Origin: Bordetella genomosp. 5 | GTDB lineage: Bacteria; Pseudomonadota; Gammaproteobacteria; Burkholderiales; Burkholderiaceae_B | Assembly (NCBI RefSeq): GCF_002261475.1 | Contig: NZ_NEVN01000004.1 | Span: 248,001 to 312,000, forward strand | Direction of reading: 5' to 3' | DNA: 64,000 nt | In this document: in pieces, positions 1 through 9,644 of the stretch | Layout of the letters: each line of letters begins with the position of its first letter | Position numbering within the stretch: the stretch's first letter is position 1 | The notes under the pieces: model-generated | Seen by the model: the letters and a program-made list of their open reading frames with translations, nothing else | Told to the model about the DNA's origin: nothing | Database searches by the model: none | Translations under genes and position numbers: made by a program

Positions 1-1
1 C

Positions 2-415
2 CTGCTGGCCCGCAAGAATTTCGGCTGCGGCTCGAGCCGCGAGCACGCCCCGTGGGCGCTTACGCAATACGGCTTTCGCGCGATCATTGCGCCGTCGTAT
101 GCCGACATTTTCTTCAACAACAGCTTCAAGAACGGCCTGCTGCCCATCGTGCTGACCGAGCTCGAAGTGGCGCGCCTGTTCGATGAAGTGCGGGCGTTCC
201 CCAACTACAAGCTCAAGGTCGACCTCGATCGTCAGGTCGTGACCACGCCCGGTGGCGACAGCATGGGCTTCGACATCGAACCGTTCCGCAAGTATTGCCT
301 GCTCAACGGTTTCGACGACATCGGCCTGACCCTGCGCCAGTCCGACAAGATCCGTGCGTTCGAGGCCGAACGCCTCGCGCGTCACCCCTGGCTCGAAAGC
401 CGTCCGGTCGCCTGA
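2..415 (+). CDS. leuD: 3-isopropylmalate dehydratase small subunit, 3' part
   Basis: The small subunit of isopropylmalate isomerase carries the swivel domain and works with LeuC to convert 2-isopropylmalate to 3-isopropylmalate in leucine biosynthesis (cytoplasm). The window opens inside the gene: the reading frame is open from base 2 and shows the family motif [15 protein letters not shown], then the [18 protein letters not shown] stretch, ending at TGA 413-415. The first ~80 residues lie outside the window. leuB follows 75 bases downstream on the same strand, the usual leuC-leuD-leuB order. The identification is secure; the 5' end and leuC are not visible. Confidence 0.96.
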   Translation: MLARKNFGCGSSREHAPWALTQYGFRAIIAPSYADIFFNNSFKNGLLPIVLTELEVARLFDEVRAFPNYKLKVDLDRQVVTTPGGDSMGFDIEPFRKYCLLNGFDDIGLTLRQSDKIRAFEAERLARHPWLESRPVA

Positions 416-490
416 GGCCGGTGTCGCATTCCGGCCGGCGCCGCGTGTCGCGGCGCCGGTCTTTCATACTGATTTCCAGGAATTGATTCC

Positions 491-1567
491 ATGACTCATC
501 AGATCGCAGTGCTCCCCGGCGACGGGATCGGCCCCGAAATCGTCGAACAGGCCGTGCGCGTGCTCAAGGCGCTCGACGTGTCGTTCGACCTGCGCGAGGC
601 CCCCGTGGGCGGCGCCGCCTTCGACAAGTTCGAACATCCGCTGCCGCCTGCCACGCTCGATCTCGCCAAGAGCTCCGCCGCCGTGCTGTTCGGCGCCGTG
701 GGCGACTGGAAATACGACACGCTGCCGCGTGAGTTCCGTCCCGAGCAGGCGATTCTGGGTCTGCGCAAGGCGCTGGGCCTGTTCGCGAACCTGCGTCCGG
801 CCATTCTGTACCCCGAGCTCGCCAGCGCATCGTCGCTCAAGCCCGAGATCGTGTCGGGTCTCGATCTGCTGATCATCCGCGAGCTCACCGGCGACATCTA
901 TTTCGGCACCCCGCGCGGCGTGCGCAATGCGCCCGACGGCAGCTTTGCCGGCGAACGCGAAGGCTACGACACGATGCGCTACGCCGAAACCGAAGTGCGC
1001 CGCATCGCGCGCATCGGCTTCGAATCGGCCCGCAAGCGCAACAAGAAGCTGTGCAGCGTCGACAAGGCCAACGTCCTCGAGACCTCGCAGTTCTGGCGCG
1101 ACCTGGTCATCGAGGTGAGCCGCGAATACCCGGACGTCGAGCTGTCGCACATGTATGTCGACAATGCCGCCATGCAGCTCGTGCGCAACCCGCGCCAGTT
1201 CGACGTGATCGTCACCGGTAATCTGTTCGGCGACATCCTGTCCGACGAAGCCGCCATGCTCACGGGCTCGATCGGCATGCTGCCCTCGGCCTCGCTCAAT
1301 GCCTCGGGCCAGGGTCTCTACGAACCCAGCCACGGCTCGGCGCCCGACATCGCGGGCAAGGGCATCGCCAATCCGCTGGCCACCATTCTGTCGGCCGCGA
1401 TGCTGCTGCGTTATTCGCTGGATCTGGCCCCGCAGGCCGATCGCATCGAAGCCGCCGTGCGCAAGGTGCTAGCCGATGGTCTGCGTACCGCCGACATCCA
1501 CGAAGCCGGTACGACCAAGGTCTCGACCGCCGAAATGGGCGACGCCGTGCTCAAGGCGCTTGCCTGA
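491..1567 (+). CDS. leuB: 3-isopropylmalate dehydrogenase
   Basis: Oxidises and decarboxylates 3-isopropylmalate to 2-oxoisocaproate with NAD+, the third leucine-specific step. The 358-residue product has the usual family length and begins with the characteristic [13 protein letters not shown] motif. The metal/substrate signature [24 protein letters not shown] is present at about residues 240-263, followed by a [21 protein letters not shown] segment. An AG-rich ribosome-binding region (CAGGAATTGATTCC) precedes the ATG. It follows leuD directly and is followed by a hairpin with a short T run, so the leu operon probably ends here. Confidence 0.97.
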   Translation: MTHQIAVLPGDGIGPEIVEQAVRVLKALDVSFDLREAPVGGAAFDKFEHPLPPATLDLAKSSAAVLFGAVGDWKYDTLPREFRPEQAILGLRKALGLFANLRPAILYPELASASSLKPEIVSGLDLLIIRELTGDIYFGTPRGVRNAPDGSFAGEREGYDTMRYAETEVRRIARIGFESARKRNKKLCSVDKANVLETSQFWRDLVIEVSREYPDVELSHMYVDNAAMQLVRNPRQFDVIVTGNLFGDILSDEAAMLTGSIGMLPSASLNASGQGLYEPSHGSAPDIAGKGIANPLATILSAAMLLRYSLDLAPQADRIEAAVRKVLADGLRTADIHEAGTTKVSTAEMGDAVLKALA

Positions 1568-1584
1568 TCTGTCTGCTTTTCCCG

Positions 1585-1622
1585 CGGCCACCCGTCGTGA
1601 GTACGCGACAGGTGGCCGTTTT
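1585..1622 (+). terminator. intrinsic terminator after leuB
   Basis: Arms CGGCCACC (1585-1592) and GGTGGCCG (1611-1618) are perfect complements, extended inside by GTCG/CGAC, and are followed by TTTT. It lies 17 bases after the leuB stop. Confidence 0.75.
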
Positions 1623-1733
1623 ATGCAAATCGTCCCTCTTTTTTTACGGTGCACCGCAGCAAGGCTGCGCGCATTCTGATAAATTGGACAGGATTATTAC
1701 TTCACATTCAGACCCTAACTTAAGAGCCCAGAA

Positions 1734-2864
1734 ATGACGCAAGCAGTAGGCCTCGTCGGTTGGCGCGGTATGGTCGGTTCGGTACTCATGCAGCGCATGC
1801 GTGACGAAAACGACTTCGCACTCATCGAACCCGTATTCTTCTCCACCAGCAATGCCGGTGGTGCCGCGCCCAAATGGGCCGAAGGCGCTGGCGCGCTGCA
1901 AGATGCATACGACATCGAAGCCCTCAAAAAACTGCCGATTATTCTGACTGCGCAAGGCGGCGACTACACCACCGAGGTGTATCCGAAGCTGCGCGCCGCG
2001 GGCTGGAAGGGCATCTGGATCGACGCGGCGAGCACGCTGCGCATGGCCGACGACGCCATCATCGTGCTCGACCCGGTCAACCGTCCGGTGATCGATGCCG
2101 CGCTCAAGCGCGGCGTGCGCAACTTCATCGGCGGCAACTGCACCGTCAGCTGCATGCTGATGGGCCTGGCCGGCCTGTTCAACAACGACCTGGTCGACTG
2201 GATGACCTCCATGACCTACCAGGCCGCCTCGGGAGGCGGCGCGCAGCATATGCGCGAGCTGCTGACCCAGTTCGGCGAGCTCAACGGCGCCGTCAAGGGC
2301 TTGCTCGATGATCCGGCCTCCGCCATTCTCGAGATCGACCGTGGCGTGCTGGCCAAGCAAAAAGACGCCAGCCTGCCGCAAGAGCATTTCGGTGTTCCGC
2401 TGGGCGGCAACCTGATCCCCTGGATCGACAAGGACCTGGGCAACGGCATGACCCGCGAAGAGTGGAAGGCCGGCGTCGAGACCAACAAGATCCTCGGTCG
2501 CGGCGAGGCCTTCGGCACGCCCGCCACCCCGATCGATGGTCTGTGCGTGCGCATCGGCGCGATGCGCTGCCATAGCCAGGCTCTCACGATCAAGCTCAAG
2601 CGCGATGTCCCGCTCGACGAGATCGAAGACATCATCGCCAGCGGCACGCAGTGGGCCAAGGTCGTTCCCAACACCAAGGAAGCCACCGTCAACGCCCTGA
2701 CGCCGGTCGCCGTGACGGGCACGCTCGACATCCCCGTCGGCCGCATGCGCAAGCTGAGCATGGGTCCGGAATATCTGAGCGCCTTTACCGTGGGCGACCA
2801 GCTGCTGTGGGGCGCGGCCGAGCCGCTGCGCCGCATGCTGCGCATCGCGCTGGCCGAGGCCTGA
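1734..2864 (+). CDS. asd: aspartate-semialdehyde dehydrogenase
   Basis: Makes aspartate-4-semialdehyde from aspartyl phosphate with NADPH, the branch point to lysine/diaminopimelate, threonine and methionine. The 376-residue protein starts with the NADP-binding segment [14 protein letters not shown] and has the catalytic cysteine at about residue 136 in [12 protein letters not shown]. The length fits the proteobacterial Asd subgroup. It sits between the leu genes and fimV, separated from leuB by a terminator and a 110-base gap, so it probably has its own promoter; I could not assign one confidently. A strong hairpin terminator follows. Confidence 0.97.
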   Translation: MTQAVGLVGWRGMVGSVLMQRMRDENDFALIEPVFFSTSNAGGAAPKWAEGAGALQDAYDIEALKKLPIILTAQGGDYTTEVYPKLRAAGWKGIWIDAASTLRMADDAIIVLDPVNRPVIDAALKRGVRNFIGGNCTVSCMLMGLAGLFNNDLVDWMTSMTYQAASGGGAQHMRELLTQFGELNGAVKGLLDDPASAILEIDRGVLAKQKDASLPQEHFGVPLGGNLIPWIDKDLGNGMTREEWKAGVETNKILGRGEAFGTPATPIDGLCVRIGAMRCHSQALTIKLKRDVPLDEIEDIIASGTQWAKVVPNTKEATVNALTPVAVTGTLDIPVGRMRKLSMGPEYLSAFTVGDQLLWGAAEPLRRMLRIALAEA

Positions 2865-2884
2865 GCACGCGGTTTGCATGGCAA

Positions 2885-2910
2885 AAGAAGGCACCTGCGG
2901 GTGCCTTCTT
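2885..2910 (+). terminator. intrinsic terminator after asd
   Basis: A perfect 11-bp stem, AAGAAGGCACC (2885-2895) against GGTGCCTTCTT (2900-2910), with loop TGCG. The A and T tracts lie within the stem, so it can act on both strands. Confidence 0.85.
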
Positions 2911-3079
2911 CATATCTGTACGTCTCGCGTGGGGCCATTCCACCGGAGACGGGAGCGTCGCCCATATGAGTTGTTTATGAATCTGGGCCGATCCATTACA
3001 CTTTTCGCACGCTAAGCAGCCCGGTGACAACCGCGTCCCCGACGCGCTCTCCCGGGCCCAGGACACGGAATAACACGAT

Positions 3080-5065
3080 ATGAGTTCGTCTTCGCGCCAG
3101 TTGCCCCCTGTCTCCCGCCATCGCGCCCTCGCGTGGGCGGTCGCGCTGGCGATGGGGGCGAGCGCCGTCTCCGGGGCGCACGCCGCTCGTCTGGGGCACG
3201 CGCGTGTCGTTTCCGCGCCCGGGGCGCCGCTACAGGTCAGCGTGCCGGTGCTCGAGCTCACGCCCGACGAAGAATCCAGCCTGCAGGTCACGCTCGCGCC
3301 CGCGACTGCGTGGCAGGCCGCCGGCCTGACGCCGCCCGCTCCGTTGTCCAGCCTGCGTTTGCGTGTCGAGCCCGGCACCGGGGGATCGCGCACGGTCATC
3401 GTGGCGGCCGATCAGCCGCCCGCGCGCGACGCGGTCGACGTGCTGCTCAATCTGCGCTCGAGCGCGGGTGAGCGGCTGGTGCAGGTCACCATTCTCGTGC
3501 CGGCTCGCACCACGCCGGAGATCCAGCGCGCCACCACCGGCCAGGCGCCGGCGTCCGCCAGCAGCGGCAATGTTCGCGTGCGCACGGGCGATACGCTCTA
3601 CGGCATCGCGCAGCGCAACGCCGTGCCCGACGCCACGATCTATCAGATGTTGGTCGCCCTGTGGCGTGCCAATCCGAACGCGTTCATCGACAACAACATG
3701 AATCGCGTGCGCGCGGGGCAGACGCTCGCCGTGCCGGATGCCGCCACCGTGCGCGCCATCGACCCGGCCGAAGCGCGCCGTATCTATATTGAGCAGGTCG
3801 AAGCCTATGCCCGCTGGCGTGCCCGTCTGGGCGGCAGCGCGGTCGACGCGCGCGTCGGCGGCGCGCCGGCCAGCGCGGGCCGCGTGTCGGGTCCCGAGAC
3901 GGGCGGCAACGCCCAGGCCACGCCCAATCAGGACCGCCTGCGTCTGTCGGGCGGCGCCGCGGCCAACCCGGGCGACGCCGCTGCCGATAGCCGCACGTCC
4001 GAGGGCCGCGCGCTGAGCGACGCTCAACAACGCGTCGACACCTTGCAGTCCAACGTGCAGGCACTCAACGAGGCCAGCGGCAACACGTCGTCTGGCCAGG
4101 GCGCTGCAGGCCAGGGCGCAGCGGGCCAAGGCGCAGCAGGTCAGGGCGCAGCAGGCCAAGGCGCAGCAGGCCAAGGCGCAGCAGGTCAGGGCGCGGCAGG
4201 TCAGGGCGCAGCAGGCCAAGGCGCAGCAGGCCAGGGCGCAGCAGGCCAGGGCGCAGCAGGCCAGGGCGCAGCGGGCCAGGGCGCAGCAGGCCAGGGCGCA
4301 GCAGGCCAAGGCGCAGCAAGCCAGGGCGCGGCAGGTCAGGGCGCAGCAGGCCAAGGCGCAGCAGGCCAGGGCGCAGCAGGCCAAGGCGCAGCAGGCCAAG
4401 GCACAGCAGGCCAGGGCGCGGCAGGCCAAGGCGCGGCAGGCCAAGGCGCAGCAGGCCAAGGCGCGGCAGGCCAAGGCGCAGCAGGCCAGGGCGCAGCAGG
4501 CCAGGGCGCAGCAGGTCAGGGCGCGGCAGGTCAGGGCGCGGCAGGCCAGGGCGCAGCAGGCCAAGGCGCAGCAGGCCAGGGCGCGGCAGGCCAGGGTGCA
4601 GCAGGTCAGGGTGCAGCAGGTCCGGGCGCAGCAGGCCAAGGCGCAGCAGGCCAGGGCGCCGCAGGCACGGGCGCCGCGGCTGGCGCCAACACGGCGTCGG
4701 CGATCGGTGGTGGCTCGGGTTCGAGTGCTTCGGGATCCGGCTCTTCCGCTGGCGCAGGCTCGCCCATCGTGGTGCCCAACGCGCCCGCATCCACCAAAGC
4801 CAAGGACTCCGCGAGCGGCATGCCCTCGTGGCTGGCGGATAATCTGCTTGCGATCGTGACCGCCTTCCTGGCCCTCATCGTGTTCATCATCGCCTGGGCA
4901 TTGCGCCGCGCAGGCACGCGCCGCGGCGATGACGACGAAGAAACACCTTTCACCGAACCGGCGCCGCTGAACGAAGCCGCGCTCAACCGCAGGCTCAACG
5001 AGATCAACCTCGACCTCGATCAACCTCCGACGGACGAGCGGCGGCCGGGCAGTACCCGGACCTGA
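3080..5065 (+). CDS. fimV: FimV-like LysM membrane protein with a GQGAA repeat region
   Basis: FimV-type proteins are peptidoglycan-binding inner-membrane organisers, known in Pseudomonas for polar assembly of pili and type II secretion. This 661-residue protein shows a signal peptide cleaved near residue 35 (AHA-AR), a FimV N-terminal beta-rich domain to about 150, a LysM domain from about 165 to 220 (RTGDTLYGIAQ ... RAGQTLAVP), a short helix around 315-335, then 39 tandem pentapeptides (residues 339-533). A Ser/Gly/Ala linker, one transmembrane segment (about 589-608) and a short acidic cytoplasmic tail follow. The tail is much shorter than in Pseudomonas FimV, so the cytoplasmic TPR part appears to be missing. 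The gene lies just upstream of truA (3-base gap), a common fimV context. The function in this organism is inferred. Confidence 0.85.
   Translation: MSSSSRQLPPVSRHRALAWAVALAMGASAVSGAHAARLGHARVVSAPGAPLQVSVPVLELTPDEESSLQVTLAPATAWQAAGLTPPAPLSSLRLRVEPGTGGSRTVIVAADQPPARDAVDVLLNLRSSAGERLVQVTILVPARTTPEIQRATTGQAPASASSGNVRVRTGDTLYGIAQRNAVPDATIYQMLVALWRANPNAFIDNNMNRVRAGQTLAVPDAATVRAIDPAEARRIYIEQVEAYARWRARLGGSAVDARVGGAPASAGRVSGPETGGNAQATPNQDRLRLSGGAAANPGDAAADSRTSEGRALSDAQQRVDTLQSNVQALNEASGNTSSGQGAAGQGAAGQGAAGQGAAGQGAAGQGAAGQGAAGQGAAGQGAAGQGAAGQGAAGQGAAGQGAAGQGAAGQGAASQGAAGQGAAGQGAAGQGAAGQGAAGQGTAGQGAAGQGAAGQGAAGQGAAGQGAAGQGAAGQGAAGQGAAGQGAAGQGAAGQGAAGQGAAGQGAAGQGAAGPGAAGQGAAGQGAAGTGAAAGANTASAIGGGSGSSASGSGSSAGAGSPIVVPNAPASTKAKDSASGMPSWLADNLLAIVTAFLALIVFIIAWALRRAGTRRGDDDEETPFTEPAPLNEAALNRRLNEINLDLDQPPTDERRPGSTRT
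4094..4678 (+). repeat. 39 tandem 15-bp units encoding GQGAA
   Basis: In-frame 15-base units of the form GGC-CAG/CAA-GGC-GCA-GCA run without interruption for 585 bases inside fimV. Most differences are synonymous (CAG/CAA, GCA/GCG, GGC/GGT); the protein variants are single units SQGAA, GQGTA, GPGAA and a final GTGAA. Near identity of the units indicates recent expansion. Copy number can change by slippage without breaking the frame. Assembly from short reads would be unreliable here. Confidence 0.97.
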
Positions 5066-5068
5066 TTC

Positions 5069-5875
5069 ATGACCCGTATTGCTTTGGGGCTGTCGTACGA
5101 CGGCTCCGCCTGGCAAGGGTGGCAGACGCAGCCGCACGGCATCACCGTGCAGGACTGCCTCGAAGCCGCCCTTGGCCAGTTTGCCGGCACCGGCACGCCG
5201 ATCCCCACCATTTGCGCTGGCCGCACCGACACCGGTGTGCACGCGGCCATGCAGGTCGTGCACCTCGATACCACCCTGAACCGCCGCGACGAATCCTGGG
5301 TGCGCGGCGTCAATGCGTTCCTGCCGCCCTCCGTGGCGGTGCTGTGGGCGCAGACCGTGCCCGAGACGTTCCACGCCAGGTTTTCCGCTCGGGCCCGCAC
5401 CTATCACTACCTGTTGTGGCGCGGCCGCGTGCGCCCGCCGCTGTGGGCGGGCCGCGCCGGCTGGTGCTTCCAGCCGCTGGACCTCGACGCCATGCGCGCC
5501 GGAGCCGCCCAGCTGCTGGGCGAGCACGATTTCTCCAGTTTCCGCTCCTCGCAGTGTCAGGCGAAGCATCCCGTGCGCACCATGACGCGCCTGGATATCA
5601 CCGAGTACGGTCAATTCGTTGTATTCACGCTGCAGGCCAATGCGTTCTTGCACCACATGGTGCGCAACCTGATCGGCGCCTTGTTGCAGGTGGGGCAGGG
5701 GCGCGAGTCCGTTGAGTGGATGGGCCAGTTGCTGGCCGCGCGTGACCGCAGGCGGGGCGCGCCCACCTTCATGGCGGACGGACTCTATTTGAGCGCCGTG
5801 GATTATCCGGACGAGTTCGCGTTGCCCGGCTTGGATGGCAGCGACGCCATTCTCGGACACTTCAGCGCGCAGTAA
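5069..5875 (+). CDS. truA: tRNA pseudouridine synthase A (positions 38-40)
   Basis: Converts uridines 38-40 of the tRNA anticodon arm to pseudouridine. The 268-residue product has the family's catalytic motif GRTDTGVHA with the nucleophilic aspartate at residue 54, and the FxArfsArsRtYhY-like block ([17 protein letters not shown]) at about 106-122. The ATG lies 3 bases after the fimV stop, so it is probably co-transcribed. The C-terminal segment [17 protein letters not shown] is typical of TruA. Confidence 0.96.
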   Translation: MTRIALGLSYDGSAWQGWQTQPHGITVQDCLEAALGQFAGTGTPIPTICAGRTDTGVHAAMQVVHLDTTLNRRDESWVRGVNAFLPPSVAVLWAQTVPETFHARFSARARTYHYLLWRGRVRPPLWAGRAGWCFQPLDLDAMRAGAAQLLGEHDFSSFRSSQCQAKHPVRTMTRLDITEYGQFVVFTLQANAFLHHMVRNLIGALLQVGQGRESVEWMGQLLAARDRRRGAPTFMADGLYLSAVDYPDEFALPGLDGSDAILGHFSAQ

Positions 5876-6028
5876 GGGTAATCAGCAGCACGCAAGGCTG
5901 GCTTGCGCCGATATCATTGCCACGCGGAAAAAAGACCTCTGAAGACGCTACCGCGCCGATCGGAGTATCGCGTCCTCACACGGGGCGCTGGCATGTGTCA
6001 GGCCCGTCCAAAACACTGGAGACAAGCA

Positions 6029-7120
6029 ATGCAACGCCGTTCCTTCCTCAAGAAGGCCGCGCTTGGCGCGGCTGCCGGGGGCGCTACCCTCGCGGCCCCC
6101 GCCATCGCCCAGGAAGCCCCCACGCTCAACTGGCGCCTCGCTTCAAGCTTTCCCCGCAGTGCCGATGCCATCTATTCCGGCGGCGAAAACTTCGCCAAAT
6201 ACGTCCGCGAAGCCACCGACGGCAAGTTCCAGATCCGCGCGTTTCCCGCCGGCGAAATCGTTCCGGCGCTGCAAGTGCTCGATGGCGTGCAAAACGGCAC
6301 GATCGAATGCGGCCACACCGCCTCCTACTATTACTTCGGCAAGGACCCGGCGCTCTGCTTCGACGCCGCGGTGCCGTTCGGTCTGAACACGCGCCAGATG
6401 AACGCCTGGATGCGCCACGGCGATGGGCTCAAGCTCACCCGTGAAATGTTCAAGAAATACAAGATCGTCAACTTCCCTTGCGGCTACACCGGCACCCAGA
6501 TGGGCGGCTGGTTCCGCAATGAAATCAAGACCGTGGACGACCTCAAGGGCCTGAAGTTCCGCTGCTCGGCATTCGCCGGCGCCGTGCTCTCGCGCCTGGG
6601 CGTCGTGCCGCAGCAGATCGCGGGCGGCGACATCTATCCCGCCCTCGAAAAGGGCACCATCGACGGCGCCGAGTGGATCGGCCCCTACGACGACGAAAAG
6701 CTCGGCTTTCATAAGGTGGCGCGCAATTACTACTTCCCGGGCTGGTGGGAAGGCACGCTGCAGGTCTCGCTCTACGTCAACGAAGACGCCTATGCCAAGC
6801 TGCCCAAGGGCTATCAGGCCGTGCTGGCTCAGGCCTCGGCGGCCGCGACCAACGACATGATCGCCAAGTACGACGCCGAAAACCCGGCCGCCCTGCGGCG
6901 TCTGGTGGCCGACGGCGCGGTGCTCAAGGCGTTCCCGAAGGCCGTCATGGACGCGTGCTACGCCGAGTCGCAGAAGCTCTATCAAGAGTACGCGGCCAAG
7001 GATCCCATGTTCAAACAGCTGTACGAGAGCATGGTCGCCTTCCGCGACAACGAGATTCCCTGGTTCCGTGTGGCTGAAGGCAGCTACGACGGTTTCATGG
7101 GTACCATCGGCCGCAAGTAA
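6029..7120 (+). CDS. dctP: TRAP transporter substrate-binding protein, TakP/2-oxo-acid-lactate type
   Basis: Periplasmic receptor of a tripartite ATP-independent periplasmic transporter. The chosen ATG (6029) has GGAGA upstream and gives a 363-residue protein starting MQRRSFLKKAALGA, a twin-arginine (Tat) signal ending at AIAQ. An upstream in-frame start would put an unlikely basic leader in front. The sequence FAKYVREATDGKFQIRAFPAGEIVPALQVLDGVQ and the conserved YYYFGKDP and GGWFRNEI blocks are those of the TakP subfamily, known to bind 2-oxo acids or lactate with a metal ion. dctQ and dctM follow on the same strand, completing the transporter. The exact substrate is inferred from the family. 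Confidence 0.93.
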   Translation: MQRRSFLKKAALGAAAGGATLAAPAIAQEAPTLNWRLASSFPRSADAIYSGGENFAKYVREATDGKFQIRAFPAGEIVPALQVLDGVQNGTIECGHTASYYYFGKDPALCFDAAVPFGLNTRQMNAWMRHGDGLKLTREMFKKYKIVNFPCGYTGTQMGGWFRNEIKTVDDLKGLKFRCSAFAGAVLSRLGVVPQQIAGGDIYPALEKGTIDGAEWIGPYDDEKLGFHKVARNYYFPGWWEGTLQVSLYVNEDAYAKLPKGYQAVLAQASAAATNDMIAKYDAENPAALRRLVADGAVLKAFPKAVMDACYAESQKLYQEYAAKDPMFKQLYESMVAFRDNEIPWFRVAEGSYDGFMGTIGRK

Positions 7121-7324
7121 TCCGGGCGCGTCGGGCCGTTTCAGGCGTCGGGCAGGCTAACAGGCTAAAATCCTGGGCTTTGCCCGGCGCGGACACTGTC
7201 AAAAGCGGTGCTGCGGGGCCACCTCCAGCACGCGGGCAGCACCTGGCAACCCCAAAGCGGTCGCGTGTCGAATTCGGTGTGCGCTTACCCCTGGCGCAAC
7301 ACCTAACATTGCCAATCTCCCATC

Positions 7325-7948
7325 ATGAAAGCTTTGCTCGCCTTGTCGCGCGTCATCGACGCGCTGAACCAGCGAGTTGGACGCGCCGTGACCTGGGTGA
7401 CCTTGCTGGTGGTGCTGGTCAGTGCCGGTAACGCTATTGTGCGCAAGGTCTTCCATACGAGCTCCAACGCCTGGCTCGAACTGCAGTGGTACATGTTCGG
7501 CGCGATGTTCCTGCTGACCGCCGGCTACACCCTGCTCAAAAACGAACACGTGCGCGTCGACATCCTGTCGTCGCGCCTGCCGCGCAACAAGCAGATCTGG
7601 ATCGAAATCTTCGGCGTCCTGTTCTTTCTGCTGCCGGCGTGCACGCTGATCATGTATCTGTCGTGGCCGGTTTTCGTCGATTCGTATGTCAGCAACGAGC
7701 AGTCGTCCAACACGGGCGGCCTCATCCGCTGGCCGGTCAAGCTCATGATTCCGGTCGGCTTCGGCCTGCTGGTGCTTGCGGGCATTTCGCATCTGATCAA
7801 GTGCGTGGGTTATCTGCGAGGCCTGTGCCCGGATCCCATCGCCCGCGAAAACGCCAAGACCGCCGAACAGCTGCTGGCCGAAGAGATCGCCCGTGAAGCG
7901 CTCGAGCGCGAAGCGGCCCTCCAACAACAAAACCAACAAGGCCGCTGA
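7325..7948 (+). CDS. dctQ: TRAP transporter small permease
   Basis: Four-helix inner-membrane subunit that pairs with DctM. The 207-residue protein has hydrophobic segments at about residues 20-40, 55-75, 95-117 and 140-160, with the family's NAWLELQWYMFGAMFLL and NEHVRVDI motifs. The C-terminus is a charged Glu/Ala/Gln-rich helix. It is preceded by a 204-base gap after dctP and is followed by dctM after 2 bases, so dctQM are surely co-transcribed. Confidence 0.94.
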   Translation: MKALLALSRVIDALNQRVGRAVTWVTLLVVLVSAGNAIVRKVFHTSSNAWLELQWYMFGAMFLLTAGYTLLKNEHVRVDILSSRLPRNKQIWIEIFGVLFFLLPACTLIMYLSWPVFVDSYVSNEQSSNTGGLIRWPVKLMIPVGFGLLVLAGISHLIKCVGYLRGLCPDPIARENAKTAEQLLAEEIAREALEREAALQQQNQQGR

Positions 7949-7950
7949 TC

Positions 7951-9618
7951 ATGGAGTTTTTCATCGCCAATCTGGCGCCGATCATGTTCGCCACGCTGGT
8001 GCTGTTCCTGCTGCTGGGTTTCCCGGTTGCGTTCGCATTGGCCGCCAACGGCATCCTTTACGGCCTGGTGGGCATGGAGTTGGGCCTGCTCAACTCCTCG
8101 CTGTTCCAGGCGTTGCCCCAGCGTGTATTCGGCATCATTTCCAACGACACCCTGCTCGCGGTGCCGTTCTTCACGCTCATGGGGCTGGTGCTCGAGCGAT
8201 CCGGCATGGCCGAAGACCTGCTCGAGACCATCGGTCAGGTGTTCGGTCCGCTGCGCGGCGGCCTCGCCATCGCGGTGGTGTTCGTGGGCGCCATGCTCGC
8301 GGCCACGACCGGCGTGGTGTCGGCTTCCGTCATTTCGATGGGCCTGATCTCGCTGCCCATCATGCTGCGCTACGGGTATGACCGAAGGCTGGCCAGCGGC
8401 GTGATCGCGGCGTCAGGCACGCTGTCGCAGATCATTCCGCCGTCGCTCGTGCTGATCATTCTGGCCGACCAGCTCGGCCGCTCGATCGGCGACATGTACC
8501 GCGCGGCCATGATCCCCGGCTTCCTGCTGGCAGGTTCGTACATCCTGTACATCGTGTTGATGTCGTTCATCAAGCCGTCGTCGGCGCCGGCGCTGCCCGA
8601 AGAGGCACGCATCTATCGCGAGCCCAATGGTTCGCGGGGCGGTCGCTCGCTGCTCGTGCTGATGATCTTCGCGACCGTGGCTGCGTACTTCCTGGGTCAA
8701 TGGATCGAGAACGACACGGCGCCCGTCGACGAAAAGGTCGTGGTCAGCCTGCTGCTGTGGGGCGTGGTGGCCTTCGTCGTCGCTTCGGCCGACAAGATCT
8801 TCAAGCTCAACCTGCTCTCGCAGCTGGCGCAGCGCGTGGTGTTCGTGATGATCCCGCCGCTGTTCCTGATCTTCCTGGTGCTCGGCACGATCTTCATCGG
8901 CGTGGCAACGCCAACCGAAGGCGGCGCCATGGGTGCGGTCGGCGCCATCATCATGGCCCTGATCCGTCGCCGTCTCACGCTCGACCTGATGAAGCAGGCC
9001 ATGGACACCACGACCAAGCTGTCGTGCTTCGTGGTGTTCATCCTGGTGGGCTCGACCGTGTTCGGTCTGACCTTCCGCGGCGTGAACGGCGACCTCTGGG
9101 TCGAGCATCTGCTGATCGGTCTGCCGGGTGGCGAATGGGGCTTCCTGATCGTGGTCAGCGTGATGACCTTCCTGCTCGCGTTCTTCCTCGACTTCTTCGA
9201 GCTGGCGTTCATCATCGTGCCGCTGCTCGGCCCGGTGGCCGACAAGATGGGGATCGACCTGATCTGGTTCGGCATCATCCTGGCCGTGAACATGCAGACC
9301 TCGTTCATGCATCCGCCATTCGGCTTTGCGCTGTTCTATCTGCGCTCGGTCGCGCCCAAGGATCCCTACAAGGACAAGGTCACGGGCAAGCTGATCCAGC
9401 CTGTCACGACGGGCCAGATCTACTGGGGTTCGGTGCCGTTCATCGTGATCCAGCTGGTCATGGTCGCCGCGGTCATGATCTTCCCGGGCATGGTGATGCA
9501 CTACAAGGGTGAACAGTCGAAGATCGACCCGTCGACGATCAAGATCGAAGCCGAGGGCGGTTATGGGACTAACATATATAGTAATGACGACGCCGACCCG
9601 AGCGCCGCATTCAAGTAA
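7951..9618 (+). CDS. dctM: TRAP transporter large permease
   Basis: Multi-spanning subunit that carries the Na+-coupled translocation pathway. The 555-residue protein begins with the family's GFPVAFALAANGILYG segment and has the GVVSASVISMGLISLPIMLRYGYDRRLASGVIAASGTLSQIIPPS block. It is longer than typical 430-residue DctM proteins because of an additional hydrophobic central region (about 215-310), a layout seen in the larger DctM subgroup that goes with TakP-like receptors. The last codons are unusually AT-rich for this genome. trpF starts 26 bases downstream. Confidence 0.94.
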   Translation: MEFFIANLAPIMFATLVLFLLLGFPVAFALAANGILYGLVGMELGLLNSSLFQALPQRVFGIISNDTLLAVPFFTLMGLVLERSGMAEDLLETIGQVFGPLRGGLAIAVVFVGAMLAATTGVVSASVISMGLISLPIMLRYGYDRRLASGVIAASGTLSQIIPPSLVLIILADQLGRSIGDMYRAAMIPGFLLAGSYILYIVLMSFIKPSSAPALPEEARIYREPNGSRGGRSLLVLMIFATVAAYFLGQWIENDTAPVDEKVVVSLLLWGVVAFVVASADKIFKLNLLSQLAQRVVFVMIPPLFLIFLVLGTIFIGVATPTEGGAMGAVGAIIMALIRRRLTLDLMKQAMDTTTKLSCFVVFILVGSTVFGLTFRGVNGDLWVEHLLIGLPGGEWGFLIVVSVMTFLLAFFLDFFELAFIIVPLLGPVADKMGIDLIWFGIILAVNMQTSFMHPPFGFALFYLRSVAPKDPYKDKVTGKLIQPVTTGQIYWGSVPFIVIQLVMVAAVMIFPGMVMHYKGEQSKIDPSTIKIEAEGGYGTNIYSNDDADPSAAFK

Positions 9619-9644
9619 TCCCATTTTTTGCCCTAACTGAAGCC

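Noticed and set aside
4094-4678. CRISPR array
   Set aside because: Units are contiguous 15-mers without unique spacers and are in frame within a gene; no cas genes.
3230-5860. Very long minus-strand open frame opposite fimV and truA, with Ala/Leu/Cys repeats
   Set aside because: It is the antisense reading of the GQGAA repeat and of truA; the plus-strand genes have recognisable domains and correct starts.
5903-6028. Upstream start of the DctP receptor
   Set aside because: It would place 42 residues in front of a complete Tat signal peptide; the ATG at 6029 has a good ribosome-binding site.
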